Origin: Paragordius varius
Lineage: Eukaryota > Nematomorpha
DNA length: 64,000 bases
Direction: 5' to 3'
NCBI GenBank assembly: GCA_964247055.1
Contig: OZ176058.1
Location: 1,922,001-1,986,000, forward strand
Both the position numbers and the translations under genes were made by a program. Below the pieces are notes generated by a model that saw only the letters and a program-made list of their open reading frames with translations, made no database searches and was not told the DNA's origin. Positions 21,261-34,400 of the stretch are shown here, piece after piece; the stretch's first letter is position 1; each line of letters begins with the position of its first letter.

Positions 21261-21631
21261 TTTTTGATGGTTGTTAATTACCTGTAAGCGATACAATGCT
21301 AATCGAATATTAAATAAAGATTTACATAATTATTATTTGTAATTTTACTCACTGAAATTTTAAGAGTATTTGAAAACGTTTTTGGGGTTTTTTAACAAAC
21401 ACAGGAAATTTTTATAAAATTTTAGTTATTTATTTTTTAAACAAAACAGTAATGGTGATATGCGCTAATCAACTAACTCCTTTACAAATCATTAATTATT
21501 GGAAAATGCAAGTTTATAAAAACTAGTTTTTATATAACTGATTATTATCTACGTAATAATTTATTGCAAATCAAATATTTTAATAATTTTGGGTAAATTT
21601 TGGTAACTTATTGAGTGTCAATGCTGTTTAC

Positions 21632-21690
21632 ATAGCAATTATCAGTTGTTGAATTGTCAAAAATGTAAGAGTATTTCCTGAATCCGCAAT
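21632..21690 (-). CDS. Possible exon, unrecognised
   Basis: The minus strand reads CGFRKYSYIFDNSTTDNCY between a CGATTAG acceptor and a GTAAAC donor. Two cysteines and an N-x-S/T site suggest an extracellular segment. Its entry phase does not fit the exon at 22472-22542 directly, so at least one exon would have to lie between if it belongs to the same gene. Confidence 0.25.
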
Positions 21691-21715
21691 CTAATCGTAG
21701 ATATGTTCCAAGGAA

Positions 21716-22301
21716 ATTTAAATTATACCGATAAAATGTAGAAAATTAACATTGTTTCTTATATTTTTTATATATACCTAAATTACAATTTTGAAATTTA
21801 AGCGTGTTAAAATCCCAAACTATTTAAAAGAAAAAACGTAGAAATATAAAAGACTAATATTTTTCATATGGCAAACAATATTTTAAGACCATAGATGTTT
21901 TTTACATAAACCAAATTACAGTTTTGAAATACAGTCATCCATGTATCCTTTATTTTATCAAAAATTTATTTTCTTTCGTATGGGTATAAATATTTCTTAA
22001 AGAATGAAAAAAACACAATATCATATTTATCAAATTATAAGAATTACCATAGAGCTCTTGTTTTTTCCATTTTTTACCAAATATTAATACCCATTTAACA
22101 AAAAAAAATAAATTTTTGTTAAATGGATGCATGACTGTATATAATTAAGTACATATTCCAATTTACAATATATAATATATTTAGAGCAACCCCAAACGAT
22201 AAGCTATATTTTAGAAATTAACGTTCGAAAAAGTATTTGTGTTTTTATAAAATTTAATCTTTACCATTTATGTTCTGTCCTTATAATTTAAATTTTTACT
22301 G
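21716..22301. mobile_element. Degraded family A composite
   Basis: It starts AATTTAAATTATACCGATAA and ends CCTTATAATTTAAATTTTTACTG. At about 586 bp it is twice the usual length and has further arm-like words inside, so it is probably two worn copies. Confidence 0.45.
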
Positions 22302-22471
22302 CAATCAGACAAATTCAAGTTTCAATAGTATAGGCTTTTTACAAAAAATAGTCATAAATTTTATAACTTTAAAAACTGAAAAATCAATATTTTTAGACAT
22401 ATGGAATAAAATACATTTCTTTTTAGAATGTAATTCATAATTTCAATTTTTTTACAACTAAAGAAAATTAC

Positions 22472-22683
22472 CGTAATTATTAACGGGTCTGAAGTTAGAT
22501 TCGCCACCATCAAGTTGTATGTAAAATTTGCGGATCCTTTATCTAAAATAAAAAAAAATATTTTAAGCCTAAATTTTTGCGAAAAAGTTAAATCTAAATT
22601 TTTAAAATATTACAATGTATATGTAAAATGACAATTTGAAAACTGACATATTAACCGCAAAATTTGATATACACCACACTTTT

Positions 22684-22721
<38 letters not shown>

Positions 22722-25700
22722 TTTATAAATTTTAAATTTCACTTTACATCAAATAAATTAATATTATAACATATTGTTCACCACTTTTGGCATATTTACA
22801 TTTTACATGATGAAAAAAGATATCCAACTTTTTTTTTAATGACCAACTAAAAGCACTATAAAAACAATTGAATTTCTTATTAGATTATATATTGAAATGT
22901 GGGAACAAAATTACTTTAGCGCGCAAAGATCAGACTCAATATATACCATCTACACTTCAAATTTACCCTTTTCCATTTTAATATACTCTTAAACAATTCA
23001 ATCATCCAACAATTTAAATTCAGCCTAAAATAATTTATGTGTTATTTAAGAAATATATTACTTTTCTATTACCAAAAATGAAAGTTTGTTGAAAATTAAA
23101 ATTATACTTAAATAATAAACTTTGCCTTAAAGAAATATTTCAGTTTAATGATGAGTTATATTAGCCGGAAAACATATAATTTATTTTTAGGGTGAATTTC
23201 AATTTTTTAAGGGTATTTTTGAATTGTTCAAGGGTATATTCGAATCGTAAATGATATAACTCAAATAGTTACTTTTGCAACAAAACTGAACTTGAAAAAA
23301 ACGAGTATTTACTTACTTGCACATACTATAGGGTAGGTCGCTGGTGGAGGATCTTGTTTTGCTGTTAAAGTGTAGTTATGCAAACCACTAGTAAAAGCTT
23401 TAAAAATGGTATAATATAAATTGGAATATAGAAGTAATTAAATTTACAGTATTCAAAGATAATCGAAATTAGAGTAAAAATTAAAATTATAAGTAAAAAC
23501 ATAAAAACAAATATTAGACCGCTAAAATAACTTGATTTTTTTCCCACATAACTCATTAGTTTAAAATGCAAAGTATTGAGATACTAATTTGTAACACAAT
23601 AATTTTGTATTTAACAATTAGTAACAAATAAGATTTATAAAAAGTATGATTGCCTCTTAAAAATTGTTATATTCAAATTTTCTATGGATTAAAAATTGAG
23701 GCTAACGGCAAAACCTTAAAAGTAAGACAAATTTATTTAGTTAAAGTCAACCATAATTTAAACTTTACTTTATATACATAGTCTAAAATTTAGAGTTGGA
23801 TATATAGATATGTAAATTGGTAAGACAATCTAAATTTAAAATTATAATCCGTTCTAGGAAAGTTTCTGTCACTTTTAAAAAAATTTGCTTTTTTGTTTTA
23901 GGTTTTGTCTGCATAATTTAAACTTTTATTATACCCTTTTATAATTTATTTTTATTAATTATTGCATCCCGTAAATATAAACTGTATTTTTTTATACTTT
24001 AGAAACATGCAAGAAACATTTCCTAATCCTTTCAAAACCAAAAACATTAGGTTACGTATAAATTAAAATATACGCGGCGACTAAAAAACACATGTCTTTT
24101 ACTTTTTATAGTTTGTGAATTTTATAATTTTAATTTTGCCACATAACCGATTTTATTCAACCCGATTTGTTTAAAATACTAATGTCAAAATAATATTTGG
24201 TCGATTTTTATAAAACGTGTGTGTGTTTGATAACATTTTCATTCTTTAATAAGGGGAATCCGATACTAAAATTGCAGGATTTAAAAATATTGATGTTTTT
24301 TTAATTAGTTTTACGGATTTAAAATTATTTCAAATTAAAATGAATGGATTTATAAAAAAATATATCAAAAATATTTTAAATCTGTTATAAACTATTTATT
24401 ACCAAAATATGTCCATGTTACATAAAGTATCTTTTTTGAAAAATGTAAAATTAAATATTAAGACAATATTTAAAATATAAAATATATATAAAGAATTAAA
24501 CTCAATAAATTAATTATTATAAAATTATATATGACTTGCTTTCCCTAGCGGGAATCTCATAGAGATGTTCAAAAGACAACCATTTGTACCCGTTGGTGTT
24601 ATAATGCTTATTGCGCCTTTTCTTAATATATAACGTTGAGTTGATAAAGTCATACCATCTTTCAAGCATCCACCTTGTATTATTTTTATATAAAAAATAT
24701 AAAATTCTCGTTTTAAAATATAAATTATGGGGGCAAAAATACAACAAGTAGATTAATATTAAATTTTATGGATATATTATCGTTTTTTATTTATTCTATA
24801 ATATGGATTTTAAGGCTCACTTTCGGATTAAGAAACCAATTTTCTATTTATAAAATTAGGAATACTACAGTAAAAATTAAAATTATATGGACAAAACGTA
24901 AAAATATAATGACAATTATATATTTTATCAAAAGACAGCCATACTTTTATAATCATAATTTTTTTAAATATAACTCATTGTTTTAAACTGCAAAGTATAA
25001 AATAGAAATGTAAATTCGTAATACAAACACTTATATATTTTACAATTCAAATGTTTTTTATAGGATAAATTAAAGTTTATAAAAGTGTGGTTGTCTTTTG
25101 AAATAAAAATTTGCCTAGTCCGTATAATTTCCAATTTTACTGTAATATAGCTAACATTTTTTCTAAAATTAGATATTATCTAACCTTTGATGATAGATAA
25201 AAAGCACATATAACCCTAGAAAATATCTATCCGCTGTAATTTGTTAAAATTATATTATAAAACTCATTGTTTGAAACCACACAGTATGAAATAGGGATGT
25301 ACAGTAAAAACTGAAATTATAAGGAGTAAAAATATAAAGGCAAATATTTTTTTGCCAAAAGACAGTCTACTTTTAAAATAATGATTTTTTTAATATAACT
25401 CATTGTTTAAAATGTCAAAGTGTAAAATAAAGATATATGTTACTAGGATAATCAACTCTAAATTTTACAATTGTAACTAAAAAGCTTATTTATGAAAGAT
25501 TAAGGTTTAAAAAAGTATGGTTGTCTTTTAAATAAAATGTCTTTATATTTTAACGTTTTGTCCGTATAATTTTAATTTTTATTGTAAATTGCTGGGTAAT
25601 ACAATCGATTTTATATTTGACAATCTTTGTTAAATAATTTATGATAATATAATTGATGTGCAAAAAAATTGTTTGCCTTTTGAAAAAAAATTGTCTCTAT

Positions 25701-26615
25701 GTTTTACCTTCCTGTATAATTTCAAATTTTATGATATAATATACCATTTGCAATACAAATTCACCCTTGAACAATTCAAATTTACCCTCGAACAATTCAA
25801 ACTCACTAAAATAAATTATGTGTGTTATAAAATTAAAATTCACCTATATTTAAATATATTTTTAAAAAATAAATTTTGTTTTAAATTAAAATAATGAAAA
25901 AATAATAAAGTATGCCATTAAGTATTTCATATTAATAATGAGTTATACTAGTTCGACAACACGTAATTGTTTAGGGTGAATTTGAACTGTAAATGGTATA
26001 TATTTAAGGTGTATCAAACCTTTTATGGTAGATAAATGGCACAAAGCTCCAACCATGGCAAACATGATTACGATTTTACTAACGCAGATATTTTGAGTTG
26101 TCATTTTTTGTTTTTTTCTGAGAAAATAAATTTATAAACTATATTTACTCAATATTTAAAACTAAGACTCAAAATTTTACATACACGGCTGATTTGATAT
26201 ATTTACAGTACAAATTCAAATTCTACAGATAAAATGTAAAAATATAAAGACAAATACTTTTTTCTAGAAGGCAACCATACTTTCTAAATGGTTAATGTTT
26301 CCCATAAAAGACTTAAATACAATTGTAGAATATAGAATTGATTGTGTTATTAATGTATGTCTCTATTTTACGTTTTGCCATTTAAAACAATGAGTTAGTT
26401 ATTTGAAATAAATCACGATTTAAAAAGTCTGGTTGTCTTTTAGAAAAAAAAATTTGTCTTTATATTTTTACGTTTTGTCCGTTCGTATAATTTCCGTTTT
26501 ACCGTATTGTCTCAAAAAAAATATTTAGCCAAATATAAGTAAACTTTGCGATATACCTAAAATAGTACGTACCTGAGAATATGAGTCGGTCCAATAATAA
26601 CTGAATAAAAGCTTT
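22472..26615 (-). CDS. Unrecognised secreted-type protein, three internal exons
   Basis: Three minus-strand exons, 26615-26573, 23387-23317 and 22542-22472, have proper AG and GT borders (GTACGT, GTAAGT, GTAATT) and their phases fit (2, 1, 0). They read SFYSVIIGPTHILS, then GLHNYTLTAKQDPPPATYPI with VCAN, then KGSANFTYNLMVANLTSDPL. Three N-glycosylation motifs and the beta-strand-like pattern suggest an extracellular protein. The opening VIIGPTHILSGLHNYTL faintly recalls the first macroglobulin domain of thioester-containing proteins, but I would not assign it. The first exon (needing to end in phase 1) and those after 22472 were not found. Introns hold families A and B. Confidence 0.55.
22688..22719. 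repeat. (TA)n microsatellite
   Basis: About 16 TA units in the intron-like region upstream of exon 22472-22542. Confidence 0.9.
22943..23257. mobile_element. Family B element, diverged
   Basis: Starts ATACCATCTACACTTCAAAT and ends CGAATCGTAAATGATAT. Arm units are degenerate, which suggests an older copy. Confidence 0.7.
23472..23932. mobile_element. Two degraded family A copies in tandem
   Basis: Left-arm words occur at 23472 (GTAAAAATTAAAATTATAAG) and again at about 23700 (AACGGCAAAACCTTAAAAGT). The last right arm ends with GTTTTGTCTGCATAATTTAA. Confidence 0.5.
24517..24673 (-). CDS. Possible orphan exon, unrecognised
   Basis: After an ACAAG acceptor the minus strand reads WMLERWYDFINSTLYIKKRR, then KHYNTNGYKWLSFEHLYEIP and ARESKSYIIL before TAA. 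The tryptophans, charged residues and codon choice (AGG, GGG, TGG) stand out from the A+T-rich surroundings. It lies in an intron of the minus-strand gene at 22472-26615 but cannot join it in phase. It may be the 3' exon of another gene or a transposon remnant. Confidence 0.35.
24868..25142. mobile_element. Family A MITE
   Basis: CAGTAAAAATTAAAATTATA at the left and GTCCGTATAATTTCCAATTT at the right, ending ACTG before TA. Confidence 0.85.
25302..25584. mobile_element. Family A MITE
   Basis: CAGTAAAAACTGAAATTATA at the left and GTCCGTATAATTTTAATTTT at the right. Its last bases are ATTG instead of ACTG. Confidence 0.85.
25741..25999. mobile_element. Family B element
   Basis: ATACCATTTGCAATACAAAT opens the left arm, with two 21-bp units. 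The right arm keeps a single unit and ends TTTGAACTGTAAATGGTAT. Confidence 0.8.
26206..26504. mobile_element. Family A MITE
   Basis: CAGTACAAATTCAAATTCTA to CGTATAATTTCCGTTTTACCG. The right arm has a small GTCCGTTCG duplication also seen in the copy at 63662. Confidence 0.8.
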
Positions 26616-26710
26616 CTATAAATATAAAATAAATGTTTTATCAAATTTTTTTGATTAAATCATCATTGTTTATTTGTAAGTAATAATTTACACAAGTGTG
26701 CCCTTAATGC

Positions 26711-26824
26711 ACAGTAGCGTATAGCATGGAAAATAGTTTGTCCATAATTCAACAAAATTAATGTGGCAATATAGGAAAAAACACCCAATTTCATCCGTTT
26801 GTTGTTTGTTACCATATGCTACTG
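26711..26824. mobile_element. Family C MITE
   Basis: A 114-bp element with ends ACAGTAGCGTATAGCATGGA and inverse TGTTACCATATGCTACTG. Its inner part contains AGTTTGTCCATAATTCAAC, shared with the copy at 54565. Confidence 0.75.
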
Positions 26825-27141
26825 GAATAGCTAAATATGTTATACAGCGTATATATGGTAAAATTGTTGTATAAATGACTAATTTTCTTTAAATTTAAAT
26901 ATTTTAAGGTTTTGGGTTAGTCAAAATAATTTAGACAAGCAGTTAAATATATTTTAGATTCCATATTTACCATAAAATTTATTTAAAATAAGTAAAGGTA
27001 TAAAAACTCAATCTTGGGTGAAAAAATGATTATTAAATTATAATAGATGCAAACTTGAACAAATCGGAATATTTTTCAAAAATTAAATTTTAAAAAACGT
27101 AAAAAGTTAAAGACGAATATTTTTTAAAAACCCTTGATTTT
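26825..27141. other. A+T-rich, no gene seen
   Basis: Left-arm words of family A appear at about 27085-27120 (AAAAACGTAAAAAGTTAAAG) as a fragment. No exon with convincing borders is visible. Confidence 0.5.
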
Positions 27142-29748
27142 TAGCTGGCCAGTCACGCTTCGCTGTGACGCAGTCTTACCGATAATATCTCTTAATTATT
27201 TGCAATAAATAGAGGTTATGTAGATAAAAAAATAATTGAAAACATATTCAATAAAAAGAATGTCTTTAATTATTCTTTTAGTTTTTGCATATGCTCAAAT
27301 ATTGTTTCCTCGCAATCGACCATATTTAAACTGTCCCTTATTAAAGTTAAAATTTTAGGAAATCATGGTTAAAAGTTTTATTTTGAAATTGTGTTCACAG
27401 GATCAAGGGATATAAAAAGTAAATCATTTGTGGTCCCTTTTTAAAGGAAAGAATGATATACGAATTCCCCAGAAATGTGTTTAACTGAACTCGTATGGCT
27501 TCTAAGTTTTTGAAAATTAGCTCCAAAACCACGCCATTTTTGTATGGCGTCTCAGTTTTAAACCGGTACCCCCCTACCCATAAACCAATATGAGCGCTGA
27601 GTTAACTTCTTTGCCTTTATAGGGCAAATATTAGGAATCATCTTTGATGCCATCGTCTCATGTGTTATTGGAAAAAATACAACACTAAAAAATCGTTATA
27701 TGATGGCGTATCTTTAGGGCATAAAACCCCAAATTAACGGCTAATAAAAAATGCCTGACCTTTTTAACCTAGTTACCGGTAATATTTCAGGCTTTTAATG
27801 AGCTCAGATGGCTTCCTAATCTGTAAATTAGCTCCAAAACAACGCAATTCGTATATAGTGGCGCAGTTGGCGGGTAGCTCCTAATCCAGGGACAAGTATT
27901 AAAAGCGTTGGGTAAAATTTTTGCCTTTATATGGGGAATATCTGGAATTATCATGGATTCCATATCTTTCTATTAGACTTATAGATTTTCTGAAATTCCA
28001 AAGGCGCTCGATATGGTGACCCAGTTTTACGCGGATAGCCCCTTAACCAGGGGCGAAACAAAAAAACGCTCGATTAAAATTTTTGCCTTAATCTCGAATT
28101 ATGATTTATTCCATATGCTCTTAATAGTTTTTGAAAGAATGGCTAAAATGTCCTTTTATGGTGATGCATTTTTCAGGACAAAGGCCTAATTAAGGGGTGA
28201 TTTAATAAAACCGTTCTACTTAAAATTTTGCCTTTTAGGGGTTATATTTCCACCCCTTATTGCCTGATAAGTCATCGAAAATTTGCCTCCAAAGTCTCAC
28301 GCTGTAACGATATGGTGGCGGAGTTGTAGGGGTAGCCCCCTACCCAGAGACCAATATAAAAAAGACTTACAATAAAAAAAATTTGCCTTTTCATTCATTA
28401 TGTTCCTAATAATTTATGGAAGAATGGCTTCAAAACTAAATAATAGTTCATGATAGTGCATTTTTTAGGGCGTAAAGGGCCTAATTAACGGCTAATTTAA
28501 AAAACCGCTTGACTTAAATTTTTGCCTTTTTAGGGGTAATATTTCAGCCTCATCAAACTTATATGGCATGATAAGTTTTCTAAAAACAACGCAATTTCGA
28601 TATGGTGGCGCAGTTTTAGACGAGTTCCCTGCCCAGAGGCTGATACAAAAAGAGTTCTTGATTAATTTTTTGCCTTTTTACGGAGAATACCTGGAATCAT
28701 GATTGATTCCATGTGCTCTCCTTAGTTTTTGGAAAAATTGCCTCAAAACTATAATACCATTCTATGGTGGGGCATTTTTCAGGGCGTGAAGGGCCTAATT
28801 AACGGCTAATTAAAAAAACCGCTTGACTTAAATTTTGCCTTTTTATGGGTAATATTTTAGTCTTATCAAACTTATATGGCCTAATAAGTTTTCTGAAAAT
28901 TAAATCCTAAACAACGCAATTTCGAAATGGTGGCGCAATTATAGGCGGGTAGCTCCCTACCCAGACGCTGATACAAAAAGAGCTCTTGATTAATTTTTTG
29001 CCTTTTTACGGCAACCTGGAATCATGAATGATTCCATGTGCTCTCATTAGTTTTTGGAAAAATTGACTCAAAACTATAAAACCATTCTATGGTGGGGCAT
29101 TTTTCAGGGCGTGGAGGGCTTAATTAACGGCTAACTGAAAAAAACCGTACGACTTAAATTTTTCCCTTGTTACGGGTAATATTTTAAGTACTTATAAGAC
29201 TCATATGGCCTAAAAGGTTGTCTGAAATTGAGCCCCAAAGGCACACTATTTCGATATGATGGGGCAGTTTTTAGCGGGTATCTCTTTACCCAGCAACCAA
29301 TATAAAACAACGCACGACTAAAATTTTTGCCTTTTAACAGAGGGAATGAAATCCTCATTAAATTTGTACGGTCTCATACCTTGAGCGAAAAATAGATTCA
29401 AAAAATTATTTTTGTGGACCTGGTTTTGTTTGTAAAAAATGGCATTTTACGGAGGGAGTGGGTAGATAAAGGCCCTAAATTAAAAAAGCGAGCCGACTAT
29501 GTTCGGAGCAATGGAAAATAAAAAAAATCATATTTGAAATCGAATGGTCAAATACGTTTTCCGGAAAATTGTCTCAAAGACACGATCTTTGTGGACATGT
29601 GTTTTCAAAAAAACCCGTCTTTGACAGGGCGAAGCTATTGTCGGGGCATTCAATAATGATTACGTATTTTCGACATTTGGATTTAAATGGGTCTACTGGT
29701 TTTCTGGAAACAGATCATAAAGCCAGCATTTTCCATATTTATAAATAT
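27142..29748 (-). mobile_element. Old Helitron-like element made of diverged tandem repeats
   Basis: Read on the minus strand, its 3' end has a hairpin (GTCACAGCGAAGCGTGAC), then seven bases, then CTAA. Its 5' side begins TTATAAATATGGAAAATGCT, the same as the young element at 35091-42852. Between lie diverged tandem units: alternating ~147- and ~168-bp halves (about 315-330 bp per dimer) with landmarks TGGCGCAGTTTTAG, GGGTAGCTCCCTACCCAG, TTTTTGCCTTTTTACGG and GGGCCTAATTAACGGCTAA. The last ~430 bp (29330-29748) closely match the large monomer of the young array. The base after CTAA is not the expected T, and the 5' TC is lost, as expected for an old copy. No Rep/helicase coding is seen. Confidence 0.6.
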
Positions 29749-29924
29749 ATATATTACATATTTCTATATAAAAGATTATGAAAAGACTAAATGTAAAATA
29801 TTTTAATAAATAGATTAATTTATGATAATATATTATTTGAATCTATTCGTATTATAGAAAAAATATGATTCCTGCCCAAATTTTAAAATTTCTTCAAACT
29901 ATTTTATATCATTTCCATATTTTA

Positions 29925-30168
29925 CAGAAAATGAAAATATACAGATACACAACGTAAAACAAACAAACATTTATTTCAAGCAACAACCAAACTTTTAGAA
30001 ATCTTGATTTCAAAAATTATTCTTTGTTTCAAATTGCAAAATTGGATAGACATGCTAATTATGTGTAATTTAATTATGTTTAAGAAATCAAGTGCATAAT
30101 ATGCTTATTTGTAAAAAATATATTTCTTTTTCTAGTTACTTTTTGTCCGTATATATTCAATTTTACTG
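29925..30168. mobile_element. Family A MITE, diverged
   Basis: CAGAAAATGAAAATATACAG at the left and GTCCGTATATATTCAATTTT at the right, ending ACTG. It is shorter than most copies. Confidence 0.65.
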
Positions 30169-31029
30169 TGTTTTGGTAATTATATTAAGATATTACTTTA
30201 AAATTTTAAGTTACCAATTTTTTAAGGACAAAAATTATGGTTATATTTTTTTAAATCCAGAAATATAAAAAAATTATCGCATATAAATTAAAATATTTTA
30301 TATTTATTGCATTGGGTTTGATTTCAAAAAAATTACATATACAAAATATTAGCAATATATATAAATTTATAAAAAAATTTAAATATTTTAATATCTAACA
30401 TAAAATTAAATAATATTTTTAATTTAATAATAACTATATTAATTAAATAATTTATATTAAAAATAATATTTTTTTAAGATAAAATAGTTTGCTGGTGAAG
30501 TTTTGCCAATTCCATTCTTTCAAGCTCAAATAGGGAAGGCCATTTATGTGTATACTAAAAAAATAAAAAAATTAATAAAAATAAATATATAAATTAAATA
30601 ATTATAAAAATAAAAAAATTTAAATTAATTATTAAAAATAAAAAAAATAAAAATAATTAAAAAATTTTAAATATATATCATAACCTATTAAATAATAATA
30701 GGAAATACTTCCTTATTTGTAATAAAATAATAATTTATAAAATGTATGAAAATTAAAATTTAATAGGAAGTATAAAACAAATTTCAAGGTTATGTCGTCA
30801 TATAAAAATGCAATTCTTCCTGTTTTATAAAAAAATTTATTTTAATCAAAAAATATATTAATCAAAAAAGTTATTTTTATATCGATATGCTTGTTACTTT
30901 TCAAACTTTAATAAAATTACATTTTTTTTTTATATTATTAAATTTTAAAAAGCCTAAATAATTTTATTCATGAAAAATTTGCCTAATTTAATTTTTTTAA
31001 AAAAATTTTAAATTTTAAATATAAAAAAA
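30169..31029. other. Very A+T-rich stretch
   Basis: Mostly A/T homopolymer-like sequence. One G+C-richer island at 30488-30549 is listed separately. Nothing else is supported. Confidence 0.5.
30488..30549 (+). CDS. Possible orphan exon, unrecognised
   Basis: Between AAAATAG and GTATAC borders the plus strand reads FAGEVLPIPFFQAQIGKAIY (20 codons plus two bases). The island is sharply richer in G and C than the hundreds of bases on either side. No neighbouring exon was found on this strand, so it may be a relic. Confidence 0.3.
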
Positions 31030-31255
31030 TAATTATCAGACAAAATGTATTTTTTTAAAAAAACAGCCATACTTTATTTTTGCCTGTTTTTCCTAATTAA
31101 ATCATTCATTTATATTATACGATCAAATGTTTACTAATTTACGTTTTTATTCGTATTTTGCAAGACCAAACGATATAAAAAAGAGTTGTCCAAAAAATAT
31201 TAAAAAATTCTGTCTCTTAGTTATTACATTTTGTCTGTATAATTTTAAATTTTAC
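31030..31255. mobile_element. Degraded family A MITE
   Basis: Words ATTATCAGACAAAATGTA, CAGCCATACTTTATTTTTG and TTTTGTCTGTATAATTTTAA in the expected order. Both tips are lost. Confidence 0.5.
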
Positions 31256-31424
31256 TAATTTAACTTCAAAACTTGTTTAAAAATATTTTATTTAGCCTTT
31301 AGTTAGTTCGCTTTTGAATTATATTTTGAGTTACAATGCAATCTCGATATAATTTTAAAAATTAAATTATTTAAATTTTGATATTTAAAAGTTAAGTTCA
31401 TAAATAAAATAAAAACTATTTTTT

Positions 31425-34400
31425 TTAGCATTGATTTAAAAAACTCACTTTATGACTAAAGTATGGTTTGAAATTAAACACCGGTAATTTTGGGAGGGCG
31501 GATGGCACATTTTCCCCACAGTTTTCATTTTTGTGGTTAATAAAATCTAAGTCAGGCTTTGTTTTATCGATGGCTATTGGATTATCGACTTCTAAGGGAT
31601 TTACAAAATCTCTGTTCTGACTTTCACAATCTAGCAAGAGTTTAACCGAATTTGCTTCGGAATTCATATATACAGCTGAATTATTAGTATCGCTAATATT
31701 TGAATTTTCAGTAGTATTGATTTTCTTTTCTAAATCAGTTGTTTTATTATTATTCGTAAAATTTTCTATTGTCTTATATATCTTGTCTAAATCGCCTGTT
31801 TTGTGTGAATTGAAATTTGGATTTTCTGAGGTATGTAAATTGTTGTTTAAATCAGCTGTTTCATTGATAAAATTAATATTTTCTGTATTATTTATTATCT
31901 TATCTAAATCAGTTAAATTTGAATTCGAGTTTTCTGCAATATTAATTTTATTGTCCAAATCAGCTGTTTTATTTGAATTAAAATTATTACAAGTTTTTTC
32001 AGGGCTTTTATTTGGAATTGTCATTTCTTTAGTCATAATTTTCTTGTCCATATCAACTGTTTTATATGAAAATATATTATCTTTGTCTGAAACAGCTGTT
32101 TTTTCAAACTTTTTATTGCGAATATGATGTATAGAATTAAAATTTGTGCCTAAAGCTGTTTTATTAACATTTTCTGTAGTTTTTATCTCGAAATCAGTTG
32201 TTTTATCAATATTATTGCAATTTCGCTGGGTGGAATTTTGAATACTATTAATATCTATATTTTTATTAACAATATTATCATAGTTTAAAATCTGATGAGT
32301 TAAATTGTAATTATTATATTCAGATGTTATATTTTTAGAATTTCCTGTTTTTGTGATTTTATTATGATATATATCATTTGCATTGTTAGTTTTCGAACAT
32401 ATAAATTGCAAAGGTTGTTTATAGAAATCCAAGAAAAAGTTTTTAGAATTTCCTAGATCCTGATTTTCCTGAAAAATTTCACCCCTGGCCTCATCAAAAG
32501 TTGTGGTCGTTTTTCTAAAATCAGTTTCATCCATCGACAATGCTTTATTATGTATGATATATTTATCATTATTATCTTTTACAATTTTAATATCGCTTGG
32601 ATTTTTATAATTTTGTTCGCAACCATTCTTTAAATCTGTATTTACAATTTCCGTTTTTATATTATTAAAATTAGTATTTTCTGTAATACAAGTAGTTAAA
32701 TTGTTTGTTATGTCCTCCATCGAAGTAGGGGAATTCAAATTGGCTTGAAAGCGATTTATATCAAACAAATTAACTTTCTCGCCATTTACTCGGCGTTTTC
32801 GCCGCACAAATTTTTCAATTTTATTTTCGGTATTTTCTTTAAGATTTTTGCAATTTCTATGGTCAATTTCACTATTTTCTTCAGAGATCTCAGAAGGGCT
32901 TTTAAGATTAGAGATTGGTTGATATTTTGAAATATTTCCATTTAGCATTACGGTCTGGAGGATTGAATATTGACTATCTACAGCTAGGCACAAATCTTTG
33001 ACAAGAGTTTTTTCTGGGTTTGAATTATTGGAATCATAGTTATAAATAGTTGTATTGTAACTACCTATTAGTAATTTTCAATATCAAAAATGATAGCACA
33101 ATAAAAATGGATATTATACGCACAAAACGTAAAAATATAAAAACAATTTTTTCCCCAAAAGGTCGTTGTACTTTTTTAGATGAATTTTCATATAACCAAA
33201 ATTTAAAATTTATAAAATAAGAAAGAGAGATGCGAATTGTCAACATTATTACTGAAAAATTAAAATTATACGGCAAAACGTAAAAACTTCCGAAAGAAAG
33301 GGTCTTAATTTTAATTTATGATTCTATCCTGAAAATTACATAAAGCCGAAATATTTTAATAAATTTTAGTTTTGACAACATATCAAACTACGTCGACGCC
33401 ATTTTTATTATATAACTTTACATCTAACTTGAAGAAAGTGGTTTATTTTGTATTGTTTTTAAATTTAAATGCACACATGTCATTCTGATCAAATTTACCT
33501 TTGGTTAATGAATATTTTATAATATTTCGGTTCATTAATATTAAGTGCAAAATTGGCCATGGTTTCAATTTATACCATATTTATTTAAATATATAATTTT
33601 AAACAGGTCTGGGGTATCCAACTACCCCAATTAATATCAAAGGACCGAAAGGAACGTGTGGTATCGAAGTGTTAAAAAGTGTGGTTGTGTTATAAAAAAT
33701 AATATTTCTATTTATGATTTTACGTTTTGTCTGTATAATATTTTTATCTCTAATATAAGATTTTATATTTAAATTTGGATTATTAAAATTAATATTTTTA
33801 GCAAAATATATGTTTCAAATAGTTTTGCCAACTTCTCAGTATATATGAATTCCTTAATCTTATTACATACCTCATTTTATGATTTAAATTATCCAATTTC
33901 TTGGTGCATTCTAAAAAATTTTTTGATAGTTACATTATAATAAAACCATTTTTGTAAGTTACTAGAAAATTTTAATCTTTTGCACATAAATATCATTTTT
34001 GGTTACATAAATTTTAAAACTAATTAAACTTTTTTACATACGGACAAAAGGTGAAAATATAAGGACAAATATTTTTTCTAAAAGACAACCATACTTTTTA
34101 ATCTTGATTTTTTTTAATATAACTCTCATTGTTTTAAACAACAAAGTATATTATATCGAAATGTCAATTGGTAACACAATCAATTAGGTATTTTACGATT
34201 CTAACTCCATGTTTTATATAGGATAAATTAAATATAATCAAAAAAGTATGGTGGTTTTCTATTGATAAAAAATTTTGTCTTTATATTTTTACATTTTGTC
34301 CATAGTATAATTTCAATTTTTACTGTAAAACTAACTCACCATGCATGGACACAGTTAAGACAACACAACCCAAATAAGAGGCTTGTATGAGAGCATTTTT

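Noticed and set aside
29170-29781. Frames of 62 and 70 residues
   Set aside because: They lie in the old tandem-repeat Helitron and match satellite monomers.
31717-32127. 136-residue frame on the plus strand
   Set aside because: It is antisense to the Asn-rich tail of the PDZ gene; its hydrophobic content is the mirror of Asn/Lys codons.
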